From NCBI RefSeq assembly GCF_000190435.1, contig NC_015152.1, positions 3,168,458 to 3,232,457 of the forward strand: a DNA stretch of 64,000 nt, given 5' to 3'. This DNA is from Sphaerochaeta globosa str. Buddy. Its GTDB lineage: Bacteria > Spirochaetota > Spirochaetia > Sphaerochaetales > Sphaerochaetaceae. Positions 8,765-15,981 of the stretch are shown in pieces. Under the pieces are notes generated by a model that was not told where the DNA came from, made no database searches, and worked only from the letters and a program-made list of their open reading frames with translations. A program made the translations under genes and the position numbers. The number at the start of each line of letters is the position of its first letter. Position 1 is the first letter of the stretch.

Positions 8765-9449
8765 CCGCATCACCCGATTGCTTGGGGGCGACCAGCACTG
8801 CAAATTCCCCCTTGATCGCATCCCTACCCGTAAGGGTGGCCGCAATCTGGGCAGCCGTTCCCTGCAGGAATTCCTCAAACTTCTTGGTCATCTCCCGCCC
8901 TGCGACAACAGAACGTGTTGCATCGAGGGTAGCAATCTCTTGGAGAGTCTTCACGATACGAAACGGCGACTCATAGAGAATGAAGGCTTCCTCACGTTCC
9001 AACAGCTGCTGAAGACGCTTGGTCCGCCTACCCTTTCTCGGGCTGAGAAAACCTTCGAACGTGAAGCTCTTGCCGACAAAGCCGGCTACGCTGACCAAGG
9101 CGGCTACCGCACTGGCCCCCGGAATGGGAACTATGGTGAAGCCTGCCTGCCGCACAGCAGTGACCACCCGTGCCCCCGGGTCGCTGATGCCGGGGGTTCC
9201 GGCGTCGCTGACAAAGGCTACATCCAAGCCGCTTGCCAACAGCTCTACGATTCCCTTGGCGGAATTGATCTCGTTGTGGGCGTGACAAGCTATCAGGCGC
9301 TTGGAGATTTCATAGTGGGTAAGCAATTGCTGGGTATGGCGGGTATCCTCGCAAGCGATAACATCCACACTCTTAAGCGTCTGTACAGCCCGGTAGGTGA
9401 TATCCTCAAGGTTCCCGATTGGTGTCGCCACCATATAGAAGGTACTCAT
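8742..9449 (-). CDS. rsmI: 16S rRNA (cytidine1402-2'-O)-methyltransferase RsmI
   Basis: RsmI methylates the ribose of C1402 in the 30S decoding centre. The 235-residue protein has the tetrapyrrole-methylase fold with family blocks MVATPIGNLEDITYRAV at the start, ACEDTRHTQQLL, VSDAGTPGISDPG (SAM-binding loop) and PIPGASAVAALVSVAG. The ATG at 9449 gives the canonical MSTFYMVATPIG start and lies 7 nt after a TAGACT box, which fits a leaderless message; the ATG at 9455 is the alternative. It heads the operon rsmI-trmH-like-MATE. Confidence 0.92.
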   Translation of the reverse strand: MSTFYMVATPIGNLEDITYRAVQTLKSVDVIACEDTRHTQQLLTHYEISKRLIACHAHNEINSAKGIVELLASGLDVAFVSDAGTPGISDPGARVVTAVRQAGFTIVPIPGASAVAALVSVAGFVGKSFTFEGFLSPRKGRRTKRLQQLLEREEAFILYESPFRIVKTLQEIATLDATRSVVAGREMTKKFEEFLQGTAAQIAATLTGRDAIKGEFAVLVAPKQSGDADDNDSEA

Positions 9450-9456
9450 GCGCATC

Positions 9457-9485
9457 AGTCTACATGCTCTAGAGCGTCCTTACAA
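9457..9485 (-). promoter_or_regulatory. Promoter of the rsmI operon, leaderless geometry
   Basis: On the minus strand, TTGTAA (9485-9480), 17 nt, TAGACT (9462-9457), then 7 nt to the ATG at 9449. Both hexamers match consensus at four of six positions, and no Shine-Dalgarno sequence is present. Confidence 0.5.
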
Positions 9486-9606
9486 GCGTATTGGGTTGGT
9501 ATCGTTTCCCACGTAGTTTGGTATTTTTCACCACAATAGGTAGGAAACCTAGCCATTTTCAGCCAAAGTGCAGGAAAATTGCTCCCTGCATCCTTGTTTT
9601 TAAAAG

Positions 9607-9622
9607 TTGGCACGCCTTCTGC
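9607..9622 (+). promoter_or_regulatory. Sigma-54 promoter of the first pspA operon
   Basis: TTGGCACG-CCTT-CTGC: the GG at 9609-9610 and GC at 9621-9622 are separated by exactly 10 nt, the invariant -24/-12 arrangement. The start of transcription would be near 9634, giving a leader of about 45 nt with a small GCCAC/GTGGC hairpin (9655-9667) just before the Shine-Dalgarno AAAGGAGA. A pspF-type activator gene lies 1 kb away. Confidence 0.85.
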
Positions 9623-9678
9623 ATAGCTATCTACGTAACAACGAAACCACAACAGCCACCTAGTGGCGAAAGGAGACA

Positions 9679-10356
9679 ATGATGCAGATGTTTAAAAGAA
9701 TCGCCGATATCTTCAACTCACACGTCAATAGTGCTTTGGACAAGCTTGAAGATCCGGCAAAGATGATCAGCCTGATGATCACCGAACTGGAGGATACCCA
9801 GACCAAGGCCCGTTCTTCCATGGCAGCCCGCAAAGCGGAGCAGACAAGCCTTGAGAGGGAAAAAGCCGAGTTTGAGAAGTCGGTCCTCCGTTGGGAAGAT
9901 CGTGCAAAGCTGGCCATCACCAACGGTCGCGAGGATTTGGCACGTGAAGCACTTGGGGAGAAGAAGCATGCAAGCGAGCAGATTAAGCGCATCGACGAGC
10001 AGCTTGCCAACCTCACCTCCATTCTCGCCAGCCAGAGCGCCCAGCTTACCCAGATCGCCGACAAGCTCAAGGAAGTCAAGGACAAGCAGCAAATCCTGGT
10101 CCAGAGAGCCAGAAGTGCCAAGGAGAAGAAGCAGGTTGCCCAGACTCTGAAAAGCAGCGACAGTGCAGACCTTGCACGCAAATTCAGCGAACTGGAGAGC
10201 AAGATAGAGCGGATGGAAGCCGATGCCGAAATGGTTGGCTACCACGGGACCCCTTCTGCAAGCGATGAGTTTGCAAAAATGGAATCCGATAATGCCATTG
10301 AAGCCGAGCTTGCGAGTTTGAAGCAGTCCATGGCAAAGAAGAAGGAGCAGAAATAA
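9679..10356 (+). CDS. pspA: Phage shock protein A homologue (PspA/IM30), copy 1
   Basis: PspA/IM30 proteins are peripheral inner-membrane coiled coils (ESCRT-III-like) that bind stressed membranes, and in classical systems inhibit the activator PspF. The 225-residue protein starts with the amphipathic segment MFKRIADIFNSHVNSALDK, followed by the family signature LEDPAKMISLMITELED. It is almost entirely heptad-rich helix. Its expected partner genes are adjacent: a PspC-domain gene overlapping by one base and a pspF-like gene downstream on the opposite strand. AAAGGAGA lies directly before the ATG at 9679; a second ATG follows immediately. Expression is from a sigma-54 promoter. Confidence 0.93.
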   Translation: MMQMFKRIADIFNSHVNSALDKLEDPAKMISLMITELEDTQTKARSSMAARKAEQTSLEREKAEFEKSVLRWEDRAKLAITNGREDLAREALGEKKHASEQIKRIDEQLANLTSILASQSAQLTQIADKLKEVKDKQQILVQRARSAKEKKQVAQTLKSSDSADLARKFSELESKIERMEADAEMVGYHGTPSASDEFAKMESDNAIEAELASLKQSMAKKKEQK

Positions 10357-10559
10357 TGTACTACAACAGAGAAGAGGATCGTACCCTGTATCGTGAAAGA
10401 CGGGGCATGGTATTGGGAGTGTTCCAAGGATTGGCTACCTGGTCGGGGCTTCCGGTACTCCTGCTCAGAATCATCGGCCTTATCCTGCTCTTCTCGGTTG
10501 GGTTTGTTCCGATGGCCATCACCTATATTCTGGTAGCGCTCATGCTGCCTTCACGATAA
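10356..10559 (+). CDS. Small PspC-domain membrane protein
   Basis: A 67-residue protein that is almost only a PspC domain: the segment TLYRERRGMVLGVFQGLATWSGL, then a hydrophobic helix VLLLRIIGLILLFSVGFVPMAITYILVALML. PspC is an inner-membrane sensor partner of PspA. Start and stop of pspA share a base (TAATG), so translation is coupled. This copy lacks the long cytoplasmic or periplasmic extension seen in the second copy at 12868. Confidence 0.88.
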   Translation: MYYNREEDRTLYRERRGMVLGVFQGLATWSGLPVLLLRIIGLILLFSVGFVPMAITYILVALMLPSR

Positions 10560-10614
10560 CCGAATCAAACGTTCTTTCATGACTGTCATTTGGGTTTCTT
10601 CCTTGAGCAGGGCA

Positions 10615-11634
10615 TCAGTTGGTGTCCTGCTCTTCTTCTTGCAGCCGGTCTTGGTATTTGCGGTACAGTCCCCGCAGTTGGTCATAGGTGAGGTTGAGCA
10701 GCTTGGCTGCCTCTTTCTGATTGCCTGAGGCCGTCTTGAGGGCTTGTTTCAGGTACTTGAGGTCAAGTTCCAGGCGTGCTGCTTCAAATTGGCTCAAATC
10801 CAGCTCTGCTTCCTGCAAAACAATCTCTGCTGGCACCTTGCTTCCCTGTTTGAAAGGATTGTCGAAGGGATTGAACTCGAGGTACTCGATCAAGGCCGCA
10901 TCACTGCGGTAGACAGCCCGTTCCACTACGTTTTTCAGCTCGCGTACGTTGCCGGGCCAAGGATAGCACAGCATCTGGGAAACAACTGTCTCGCTGAAGG
11001 AGGGCATTTCCTTGTGTCCGCACTCCAGGGCCATCTTCGAAGCGAAATAGGTGGCCAGGAGGATGATATCTTCACCCCGTTCACGCAGAGGGGGAAGGAA
11101 GAGCACCTCGAAGGAGAGGCGATCGAGCAAGTCTTCTTTGAACTTGCCCTCGTCGCACAAGGCCGGTAGGTCGGCATTTGTTGCTCCGATGATCCGAACA
11201 TTGGTTTCATGGGTTACCGAGGAGCCCACTCGTTCATAGGTACCGTACTCGACCACCCTCAGAATTTTCTCCTGGACTTCCAGGGGAATCAAGCCGATTT
11301 CATCCAGAAAGAGGGTTCCCCCTTCCGCTTCCTCGAACCGCCCCTTACGGGTTTTCTGGGCACCGGTGAAGGCTCCCTGTTCGTAGCCGAAGAGTTCGGT
11401 TTCAATCAGTGAAGGGGGAAGTGCGGCGCAGTTGACCGTCACCAGGTTCTGCTGCCACCTTGGGGAGAGAAAGTGCAGGCGTCTGGCGGCAATTTCCTTG
11501 CCGCTGCCCCGTTCTCCGACCAGCAGCACCGAGCGATTCACCGTTGCAGCCCTGCTGAGCTTGCTTTGGAAGTCAAGAAAGACTTCGCTTTCACCTAGTG
11601 GTTGCTGATTATATCCGGCTTGCACGGCATCCAT
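10615..11634 (-). CDS. pspF: PspF-like sigma-54-dependent transcriptional activator
   Basis: A 339-residue enhancer-binding protein with no N-terminal receiver domain, the layout of PspF. The AAA+ domain has Walker A GERGSGKE, the sigma-54 contact loop GAFTGA (GYEQGAFTGAQ) and Walker B GGTLFLDEIG, then the R-finger region PPLRERGEDI. The C-terminus has a Fis-type helix-turn-helix (NQKEAAKLLNLTYDQLRGLYRKY). It lies between, and opposite to, two pspA operons with sigma-54 promoters, so it is expected to activate both and to be held inactive by PspA. ATG at 11634 has GAGGTG 6 nt upstream; a GTG 9 nt earlier is less likely. Confidence 0.9.
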   Translation of the reverse strand: MDAVQAGYNQQPLGESEVFLDFQSKLSRAATVNRSVLLVGERGSGKEIAARRLHFLSPRWQQNLVTVNCAALPPSLIETELFGYEQGAFTGAQKTRKGRFEEAEGGTLFLDEIGLIPLEVQEKILRVVEYGTYERVGSSVTHETNVRIIGATNADLPALCDEGKFKEDLLDRLSFEVLFLPPLRERGEDIILLATYFASKMALECGHKEMPSFSETVVSQMLCYPWPGNVRELKNVVERAVYRSDAALIEYLEFNPFDNPFKQGSKVPAEIVLQEAELDLSQFEAARLELDLKYLKQALKTASGNQKEAAKLLNLTYDQLRGLYRKYQDRLQEEEQDTN

Positions 11635-11780
11635 GCGTTGCACCTCACTTGGTAAATTTAGCCATCCTTGGCAGGTTTCACCAGCGTTAGGGTATCACAG
11701 CTTGGGGAGTGCGAAAAGAGCAAGGGACGCAATCCTTGATAAAATGGCTATTTAGGCACATTTTTAAAAGTTTTCACTAG

Positions 11781-11796
11781 TTGGCACGATTCATGC
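11781..11796 (+). promoter_or_regulatory. Sigma-54 promoter of the second pspA operon
   Basis: TTGGCACGATTCATGC with GG at 11783-11784 and GC at 11795-11796, 10 nt apart. Transcription would start near 11808, 39 nt before the ATG. The A/T-rich stretch upstream (TTTTTAAAAG) resembles that before the first psp promoter (TTTTTAAAAG at 9597-9606). Confidence 0.85.
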
Positions 11797-11846
11797 ATCT
11801 AGATTTTCATGAACACAGGTGGTACTACTACCTAAGGAGAGAAAGT

Positions 11847-12500
11847 ATGGGAGTGTTTTCAAGATTCCTAGATATTGTCAACGCAAATATCAACTCACTG
11901 CTCGATAAGGCAGAAGATCCAGAAAAGATGATCAAGTTGATGATGCAAGAGATGGAAGATACCCTGATTGAGCTCAAGAGCTCCTGCGCAGCAAAAATGG
12001 CCAGCAGAGCCAAGACGGATCGCACGTATAAAGAGGCGCTCAATGCTATAGACCGCTGGCAGAGCAGAGCGGAGCTTGCAATCAGCAAGGGACGTGAGGA
12101 TTTGGCCAGGGAAGCTTTGCTGGAAAGAAAGCTGGCCAAGGCATCGCTTGATCAACTGCAGGCTGAACTTGTAACGTACGATGAAGTGATCAAAACCGCA
12201 AAAAGCGAGATCAACCAGATCGAGGACAAGCTCAGTGCAGTGAAACAGAAGTATCAGATTATGGTTGAACGGGCCAAGCGTGCACGAGAAGAGCAGGTTG
12301 CCCAGGAAGCATTGAAGCGAGCAAGCGACAGCAGCACCTTCGGTCGTTTCAGCGATATGGAAGAGAAGATCGACCGCATGCAGGCTACCAATGAGATGCA
12401 TCGGACTACATCCTCCCTCGATGAGAAGTTTAGGGACTTGGAAGAGATGGATGACATCGATGCCGAGATTGCTGAACTGCGCAAGCGCTCGGGTTTGTAA
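11847..12500 (+). CDS. pspA: Phage shock protein A homologue (PspA/IM30), copy 2
   Basis: A 217-residue paralogue of the PspA at 9679 with the same plan: MGVFSRFLDIVNANINSLLDK amphipathic start, EDPEKMIKLMMQEMED signature, then continuous coiled coil with the conserved SRAELAISKGREDLAREAL block. The two copies differ widely outside these blocks, so the duplication is not recent. TAAGGAGAG precedes the ATG at 11847. It is first gene of a five-gene sigma-54 operon reaching 14098. Two PspA proteins beside one PspF suggest graded or heteromeric control. Confidence 0.93.
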   Translation: MGVFSRFLDIVNANINSLLDKAEDPEKMIKLMMQEMEDTLIELKSSCAAKMASRAKTDRTYKEALNAIDRWQSRAELAISKGREDLAREALLERKLAKASLDQLQAELVTYDEVIKTAKSEINQIEDKLSAVKQKYQIMVERAKRAREEQVAQEALKRASDSSTFGRFSDMEEKIDRMQATNEMHRTTSSLDEKFRDLEEMDDIDAEIAELRKRSGL

Positions 12501-12514
12501 AAAAGAGGCAGAGC

Positions 12515-12862
12515 ATGGAAGCAATTTGGATTCTGAGTGTCATCTTCACGTTCATCATCATCATTTCCACTATCGATAATCGGTATAACTTGAGAAAGAA
12601 AAAAATCGACGCAGCCCTCAGGATGCGGGAGATGGAAATGGGACTTCCTCCGGGAACCTACAGTTCGACCAAACTTAAGGGTGGGAAGAGAAAGGGCGAC
12701 ATGGATGCCGCTTCCTTCACAGAGTGGAAGCAGACTTCCAATCGAACTGAACTGAAGAAGGGTATCGATGATTTACAGCAGAGGCTGGCAAATCTGGAAA
12801 CAATAATGAACAACCGGAGGGCAAAGCCCGAAGGGATGCAAGATAAGGAATGGAAGGAATGA
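12515..12862 (+). CDS. Small membrane protein in pspB position
   Basis: A 115-residue protein with one N-terminal membrane helix (AIWILSVIFTFIIIISTI), then a basic region (NLRKKKIDAALRMREMEMG) and a C-terminal coiled-coil segment. It sits between pspA and pspC, exactly where pspB lies in enterobacteria, and shares PspB's topology (membrane helix plus cytoplasmic leucine-rich coil). Sequence similarity to PspB is not convincing by eye, so it may be an analogue. Start ATG at 12515, 14 nt after the pspA stop, with AAAAGAGG upstream. Confidence 0.72.
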   Translation: MEAIWILSVIFTFIIIISTIDNRYNLRKKKIDAALRMREMEMGLPPGTYSSTKLKGGKRKGDMDAASFTEWKQTSNRTELKKGIDDLQQRLANLETIMNNRRAKPEGMQDKEWKE

Positions 12863-12867
12863 TTGCT

Positions 12868-13224
12868 ATGGCTACCAAAAAATTGTACAGATCCCCTCGG
12901 GGAAAGATTTTCGGGGTTTGCACCGGCCTTGCTGAGTGGAGGGACTTGCCCGCCGACCCAGTTCGTCTAATCGTTTTCCTGGTGGTGCTTGCCACCGGTA
13001 TATTCCCAGGAGCTTTGATCTACTTGGCTGCGGCTCTCTTGATTCCGATGAATCCAGGGAATTCCTACTCAGACGAAACCATCTACACCGACACAACTCC
13101 CAACCAGAGCGAAGCGGAATTGAAGGCCGAGTATGAGAGGCTGAAGCGCAAGGTTGAGAAGATGGAAGGCGAAATGTTCAACAAGGAACGGGATTGGGAC
13201 GACCGATTCCATCAGGGGAACTGA
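12868..13224 (+). CDS. pspC: PspC-domain protein with cytoplasmic coiled-coil tail
   Basis: A 118-residue protein with a full PspC domain (KLYRSPRGKIFGVCTGLAEWRDL, then a hydrophobic segment LIVFLVVLATGIFPGALIYLAAALLI), followed by a C-terminal coiled coil (EAELKAEYERLKRKVEKMEGEM). The inner-membrane PspC is the stress sensor that pulls PspA away from PspF. The ATG at 12868 has GGAAGGA 9 nt upstream; in-frame ATGs at 12850 and 12859 are alternatives. The 1-nt gap to the next gene supports one operon. Confidence 0.88.
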   Translation: MATKKLYRSPRGKIFGVCTGLAEWRDLPADPVRLIVFLVVLATGIFPGALIYLAAALLIPMNPGNSYSDETIYTDTTPNQSEAELKAEYERLKRKVEKMEGEMFNKERDWDDRFHQGN

Positions 13225-13225
13225 C

Positions 13226-14098
13226 ATGCTAAGCGATACCAAGGCCAACAAGGTGTTCCTGATCATTCTGGTCGTCCTGCTGGCCCTCGGATTCACCCTA
13301 ACCAAAGGGTGGAACGTCCGAAACAGGGACAGCCGTTCCAACCAGACCGTTGATTTTGCAGCTACCGATTCTTTGAAAGTTTCCACGATTTCCAACGACA
13401 TTGTCATCGAGGTGGACAACGCTGCAAAAGGCGCTTCCATTTCGATTGGAAGGAATGAATCAGATGTCCTGTCGGTCTCCAAAACGGGCAGGAATCTGAA
13501 CGTGGAGGTAAAGCCCAAGCAAGCATGGTTTTTCCGTTTCTTCCCCTACTCCCCCTCGGCGGTAGTCATCACCCTGCCGGCGAGTCGTTTGGATAGTCTT
13601 GAACTGTCCAGCATCTCCGGGGAAATCAGGTTGCTTCACCCCATCCAGGGCAGAAACCTGGTGGCCAGGAGCACCAGCGGAGGAATTGACTTCTTGACTC
13701 TGACTTCCGATCAGACTATTACACTGAGCAGCATCAGTGGAAGCATCAACGGCAGTGAGGTCACCAGCAAGCAATCGGCAGAAATTCTCGGCACCAGTGG
13801 AAGTATCGAAGTGCAGAATATTGAAGCAAAGGATGCCAGCCTCAAATCCATCAGTTCCAATGTCGAAGCAGACGTAAAGATTCTCGAAGGAGGATCGCTC
13901 AATGCTTCTTCAACCAGTGGATCGGTACGGATTGACTTGAAACAGAGCACTGACTTGAAAGTACAAGCTTCCACCACCAGCAGCCAGGTAGTCTTCAATG
14001 ACAAGGAACTGGGAAAGAGTGCTACCGCTGAAACAGGAAACGCCCAAAACAAGGTCACGCTTTCCACCGTAAGTGGAAAGATTGAGCTCTGGTACTAG
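13226..14098 (+). CDS. DUF4097-type beta-helix protein with N-terminal membrane anchor
   Basis: A 290-residue protein with an uncleaved N-terminal helix (VFLIILVVLLALGFTL) and a repetitive beta-strand region. S-S/T-I/T-S-G repeats recur about every 20 residues: LSSISGEIRLL, ARSTSGGIDF, LSSISGSINGS, LGTSGSIEVQN, ASSTSGSVRID, LSTVSGKIELW. This pattern is typical of DUF4097/adhesin-like proteins often found with PspC or anti-sigma modules. It is likely an envelope protein with its helix on the outside of the inner membrane. As last gene of the sigma-54 psp operon it is presumably part of the stress response; an intrinsic terminator follows. Confidence 0.82.
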   Translation: MLSDTKANKVFLIILVVLLALGFTLTKGWNVRNRDSRSNQTVDFAATDSLKVSTISNDIVIEVDNAAKGASISIGRNESDVLSVSKTGRNLNVEVKPKQAWFFRFFPYSPSAVVITLPASRLDSLELSSISGEIRLLHPIQGRNLVARSTSGGIDFLTLTSDQTITLSSISGSINGSEVTSKQSAEILGTSGSIEVQNIEAKDASLKSISSNVEADVKILEGGSLNASSTSGSVRIDLKQSTDLKVQASTTSSQVVFNDKELGKSATAETGNAQNKVTLSTVSGKIELWY

Positions 14099-14117
14099 AA
14101 ACGAAACATCACCTACA

Positions 14118-14147
14118 GGTTGTCTTGAGAGAGACAGCCTTTTTTTG
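14118..14147 (+). terminator. Intrinsic terminator of the second psp operon
   Basis: GGTTGTCT (14118-14125) pairs with AGACAGCC (14132-14139) with one G-U pair, followed by eight T residues. Confidence 0.85.
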
Positions 14148-14148
14148 C

Positions 14149-14177
14149 TTGCATCAAGCCATATCTATCGGTAGCAT
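14149..14177 (+). promoter_or_regulatory. Sigma-70 promoter of the DUF1576 gene
   Basis: TTGCAT (14149-14154), 17 nt, TAGCAT (14172-14177), directly after the psp terminator. Start of transcription is expected near 14184; an AGAGGAGG Shine-Dalgarno follows, then a GTG start. Confidence 0.6.
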
Positions 14178-14200
14178 ACCTATATACCAGAGGAGGCACC

Positions 14201-15463
14201 GTGCAGCGTAGTGAAAAGCTTTTATACCTTCTGATGACCCTTCTGATTGCCTTGCTCTTTATAGCCGGCATGGTACTAGAGGGCCCGATTACCGTTATTT
14301 CCAAGGTAATCTCCTTACAAAAAGAGAGTGCCCGCTTGATCAACGACTTCACCCTCTACGGAGTGGGAACCTCTCTCTTCAATGCAGCAACGGTAGGAAC
14401 GTTGGGGTTGGTCTTGGTCTTTTTTGCTGCTGTAAGTCTTTCAGGACCAACACTCTCCTGCGTTCTTACCATGATGGGCTTTGCTTTCTTCGGCAACACA
14501 TTGCTTAACTGCATCCCGATAATCCTGGGAGTATGGTTGGCTAGCAAACTCGCCCGCAAGACGTTCGGATCGTACAGCCTCATCGCACTCTTTGGCACAG
14601 CCCTTGGTCCTTTGGTGACCTACATAATGTTCTCACTCGGGCTTCCCTATTCGCTCTCCATTCCTTTGGGACTCCTTATCGGCATCGGTGCAGGCTTCAT
14701 TCTCCCTGCGGTAGCCGGTTCCATGCTCCAACTCCATCAAGGCTACAATCTCTACAACGTAGGTTTCAGCTGTGGTTTCATTGGTCTGTTTGCGGCAAAC
14801 CTGCTGCTCGCAGCAAACAAAATGCAGTCCATTTCGGTAACCTGGAATACAGCCTATTCACTCCCCCTTATCCTGCTTGTTCCCCTCTTTTGTGCCGTGC
14901 TGATCATCACCGCCCTCATCGTAGACAAACCCAGGCAAAGCCTGAAAGGGCTTGTGGCAATCCAAAAGCTGACTGGGCGCCTTCCCTTCGACTTCTTTGA
15001 CACCGGCTACTTTGGGGGAACGCTTTTGAACATTGGCCTTTTGGGACTGACCTACTGGGCGTATGTCCTGCTTGTAGGGGGATCCATCAACGGGCCGGTT
15101 ATCGGAGGCATATTCACCATCATGGCCTTCGGAGGCTTCGGAAAAACCCTGAAGAATACCATCCCGGTGGTGTTGGGGGTCATACTCTCCACCTTGGTAT
15201 TCGGAAAGTCACTGACAGCCCCCGGTCCGTTGCTGGCTGCATTGTTTGCCACAACCCTCGCTCCCATTGCCGGCCAGTTCGGTATAGTGGCGGGCTTGCT
15301 TGCCGGTTTCATCCACCTGATCATGGTGGAAGTCACTGCCAATTGGCATGCAGGCCTTGACCTGTACAACAACGGCTTTGCCGGAGGACTAACGGCAAGC
15401 CTTTTCATCGCAATCCTGCAATGGTATAAAACCAATCGCCCGAAGGAGGATTTCACCACATGA
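14201..15463 (+). CDS. DUF1576 family multi-pass membrane protein
   Basis: A 420-residue hydrophobic protein with about 11-12 membrane helices, matching the DUF1576 family of unknown function. An internal repeat is visible: the first half has a block ending FGNTLLNCIPIILGVWLASKL and a later YNLYNVGFSCGFIGLF; the second half has FGKTLKNTIPVVLGVILSTL and LDLYNNGFAGGLTASLF. The two halves probably form a transporter-like pseudo-symmetric fold. The GTG at 14201 is supported by a near-perfect AGAGGAGG 5-12 nt upstream. It overlaps the next gene by 4 nt (ATGA). Confidence 0.8.
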   Translation: MQRSEKLLYLLMTLLIALLFIAGMVLEGPITVISKVISLQKESARLINDFTLYGVGTSLFNAATVGTLGLVLVFFAAVSLSGPTLSCVLTMMGFAFFGNTLLNCIPIILGVWLASKLARKTFGSYSLIALFGTALGPLVTYIMFSLGLPYSLSIPLGLLIGIGAGFILPAVAGSMLQLHQGYNLYNVGFSCGFIGLFAANLLLAANKMQSISVTWNTAYSLPLILLVPLFCAVLIITALIVDKPRQSLKGLVAIQKLTGRLPFDFFDTGYFGGTLLNIGLLGLTYWAYVLLVGGSINGPVIGGIFTIMAFGGFGKTLKNTIPVVLGVILSTLVFGKSLTAPGPLLAALFATTLAPIAGQFGIVAGLLAGFIHLIMVEVTANWHAGLDLYNNGFAGGLTASLFIAILQWYKTNRPKEDFTT

Positions 15464-15849
15464 AACGAAAAGAGTTTCTCGGACGACTAATCGGAGAAGT
15501 TTCAAACTTCCTGCTCGAAGGCAATCCCCTCAGACTGGTCGTCTCCCTGCATCAGGAAGATGATGGGGCACATATTAGTTTTTTCGATGACAAGCCAAGA
15601 AGCGAGGAGGAAATACAGAGAATCTACAACTCCCTGAATCCTCCGAAAAACAGGCCCGAGCTAGCTGAATACTACGGCCTGATGGCAGGCAGTGATATGG
15701 CATGGGACGCAAGGCTGAAACTCATCGGCTGGCAAATCAAGCATGCAAGCGTAGATAATTCAGACAGCGGACTGAGAATCGACCTGTGGCTGGGCAGTGA
15801 TGCCTTCAACCCGGAGAATTTTACCTTGAACAAGAAATCAAAGAAGTAA
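15460..15849 (+). CDS. Hypothetical protein coupled to the DUF1576 gene
   Basis: A 129-residue soluble protein, not recognised. It begins KRKEFLGRLIGEVSNFLLEGNPLRLVVSLHQ and has a strand-like pattern, including RIDLWLGSDAF near the end, with a basic C-terminus. No signal peptide or membrane segment is seen. The ATGA overlap with the membrane protein upstream means the two are made together and may act together. A pair of long inverted 8-mers (ATGCAACA/TGTTGCAT) begins at its stop codon. Confidence 0.7.
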   Translation: MKRKEFLGRLIGEVSNFLLEGNPLRLVVSLHQEDDGAHISFFDDKPRSEEEIQRIYNSLNPPKNRPELAEYYGLMAGSDMAWDARLKLIGWQIKHASVDNSDSGLRIDLWLGSDAFNPENFTLNKKSKK

Positions 15850-15930
15850 TGCAACAGATTAACATAATTTTGTTGCATATCATCCTATAAAATTCGTTTT
15901 TGTTGTATATTAATACAGAAACTGTTGCAT
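15849..15930. repeat. Four copies of TGTTGCAT upstream of carA (possible operator)
   Basis: TGTTGCAT occurs at 15871-15878 and 15923-15930, as TGTTGTAT at 15901-15908, and inverted (ATGCAACA) at 15849-15856. The last copy covers the -35 box of the carA promoter, so the repeats could bind a repressor of carbamoyl-phosphate synthesis. The inverted pair could also form a hairpin, but no T-run follows it. Confidence 0.45.
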
Positions 15931-15953
15931 ATTCTTTCAATTTTGGCTATCAT
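15925..15953 (+). promoter_or_regulatory. Sigma-70 promoter of carA
   Basis: TTGCAT (15925-15930), 17 nt, TATCAT (15948-15953). Start of transcription is expected near 15960, giving a leader of about 22 nt that contains a GGAGTAG ribosome site before the ATG at 15982. Confidence 0.65.
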
Positions 15954-15981
15954 CCCTACAATTTAAGCGGATGGAGTAGCC

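Noticed and set aside
15849-15878. ATGCAACA/TGTTGCAT inverted repeat as terminator of the gene ending at 15849
   Set aside because: The loop is long and no T-run follows. Further copies of the same octamer nearby fit an operator array better.
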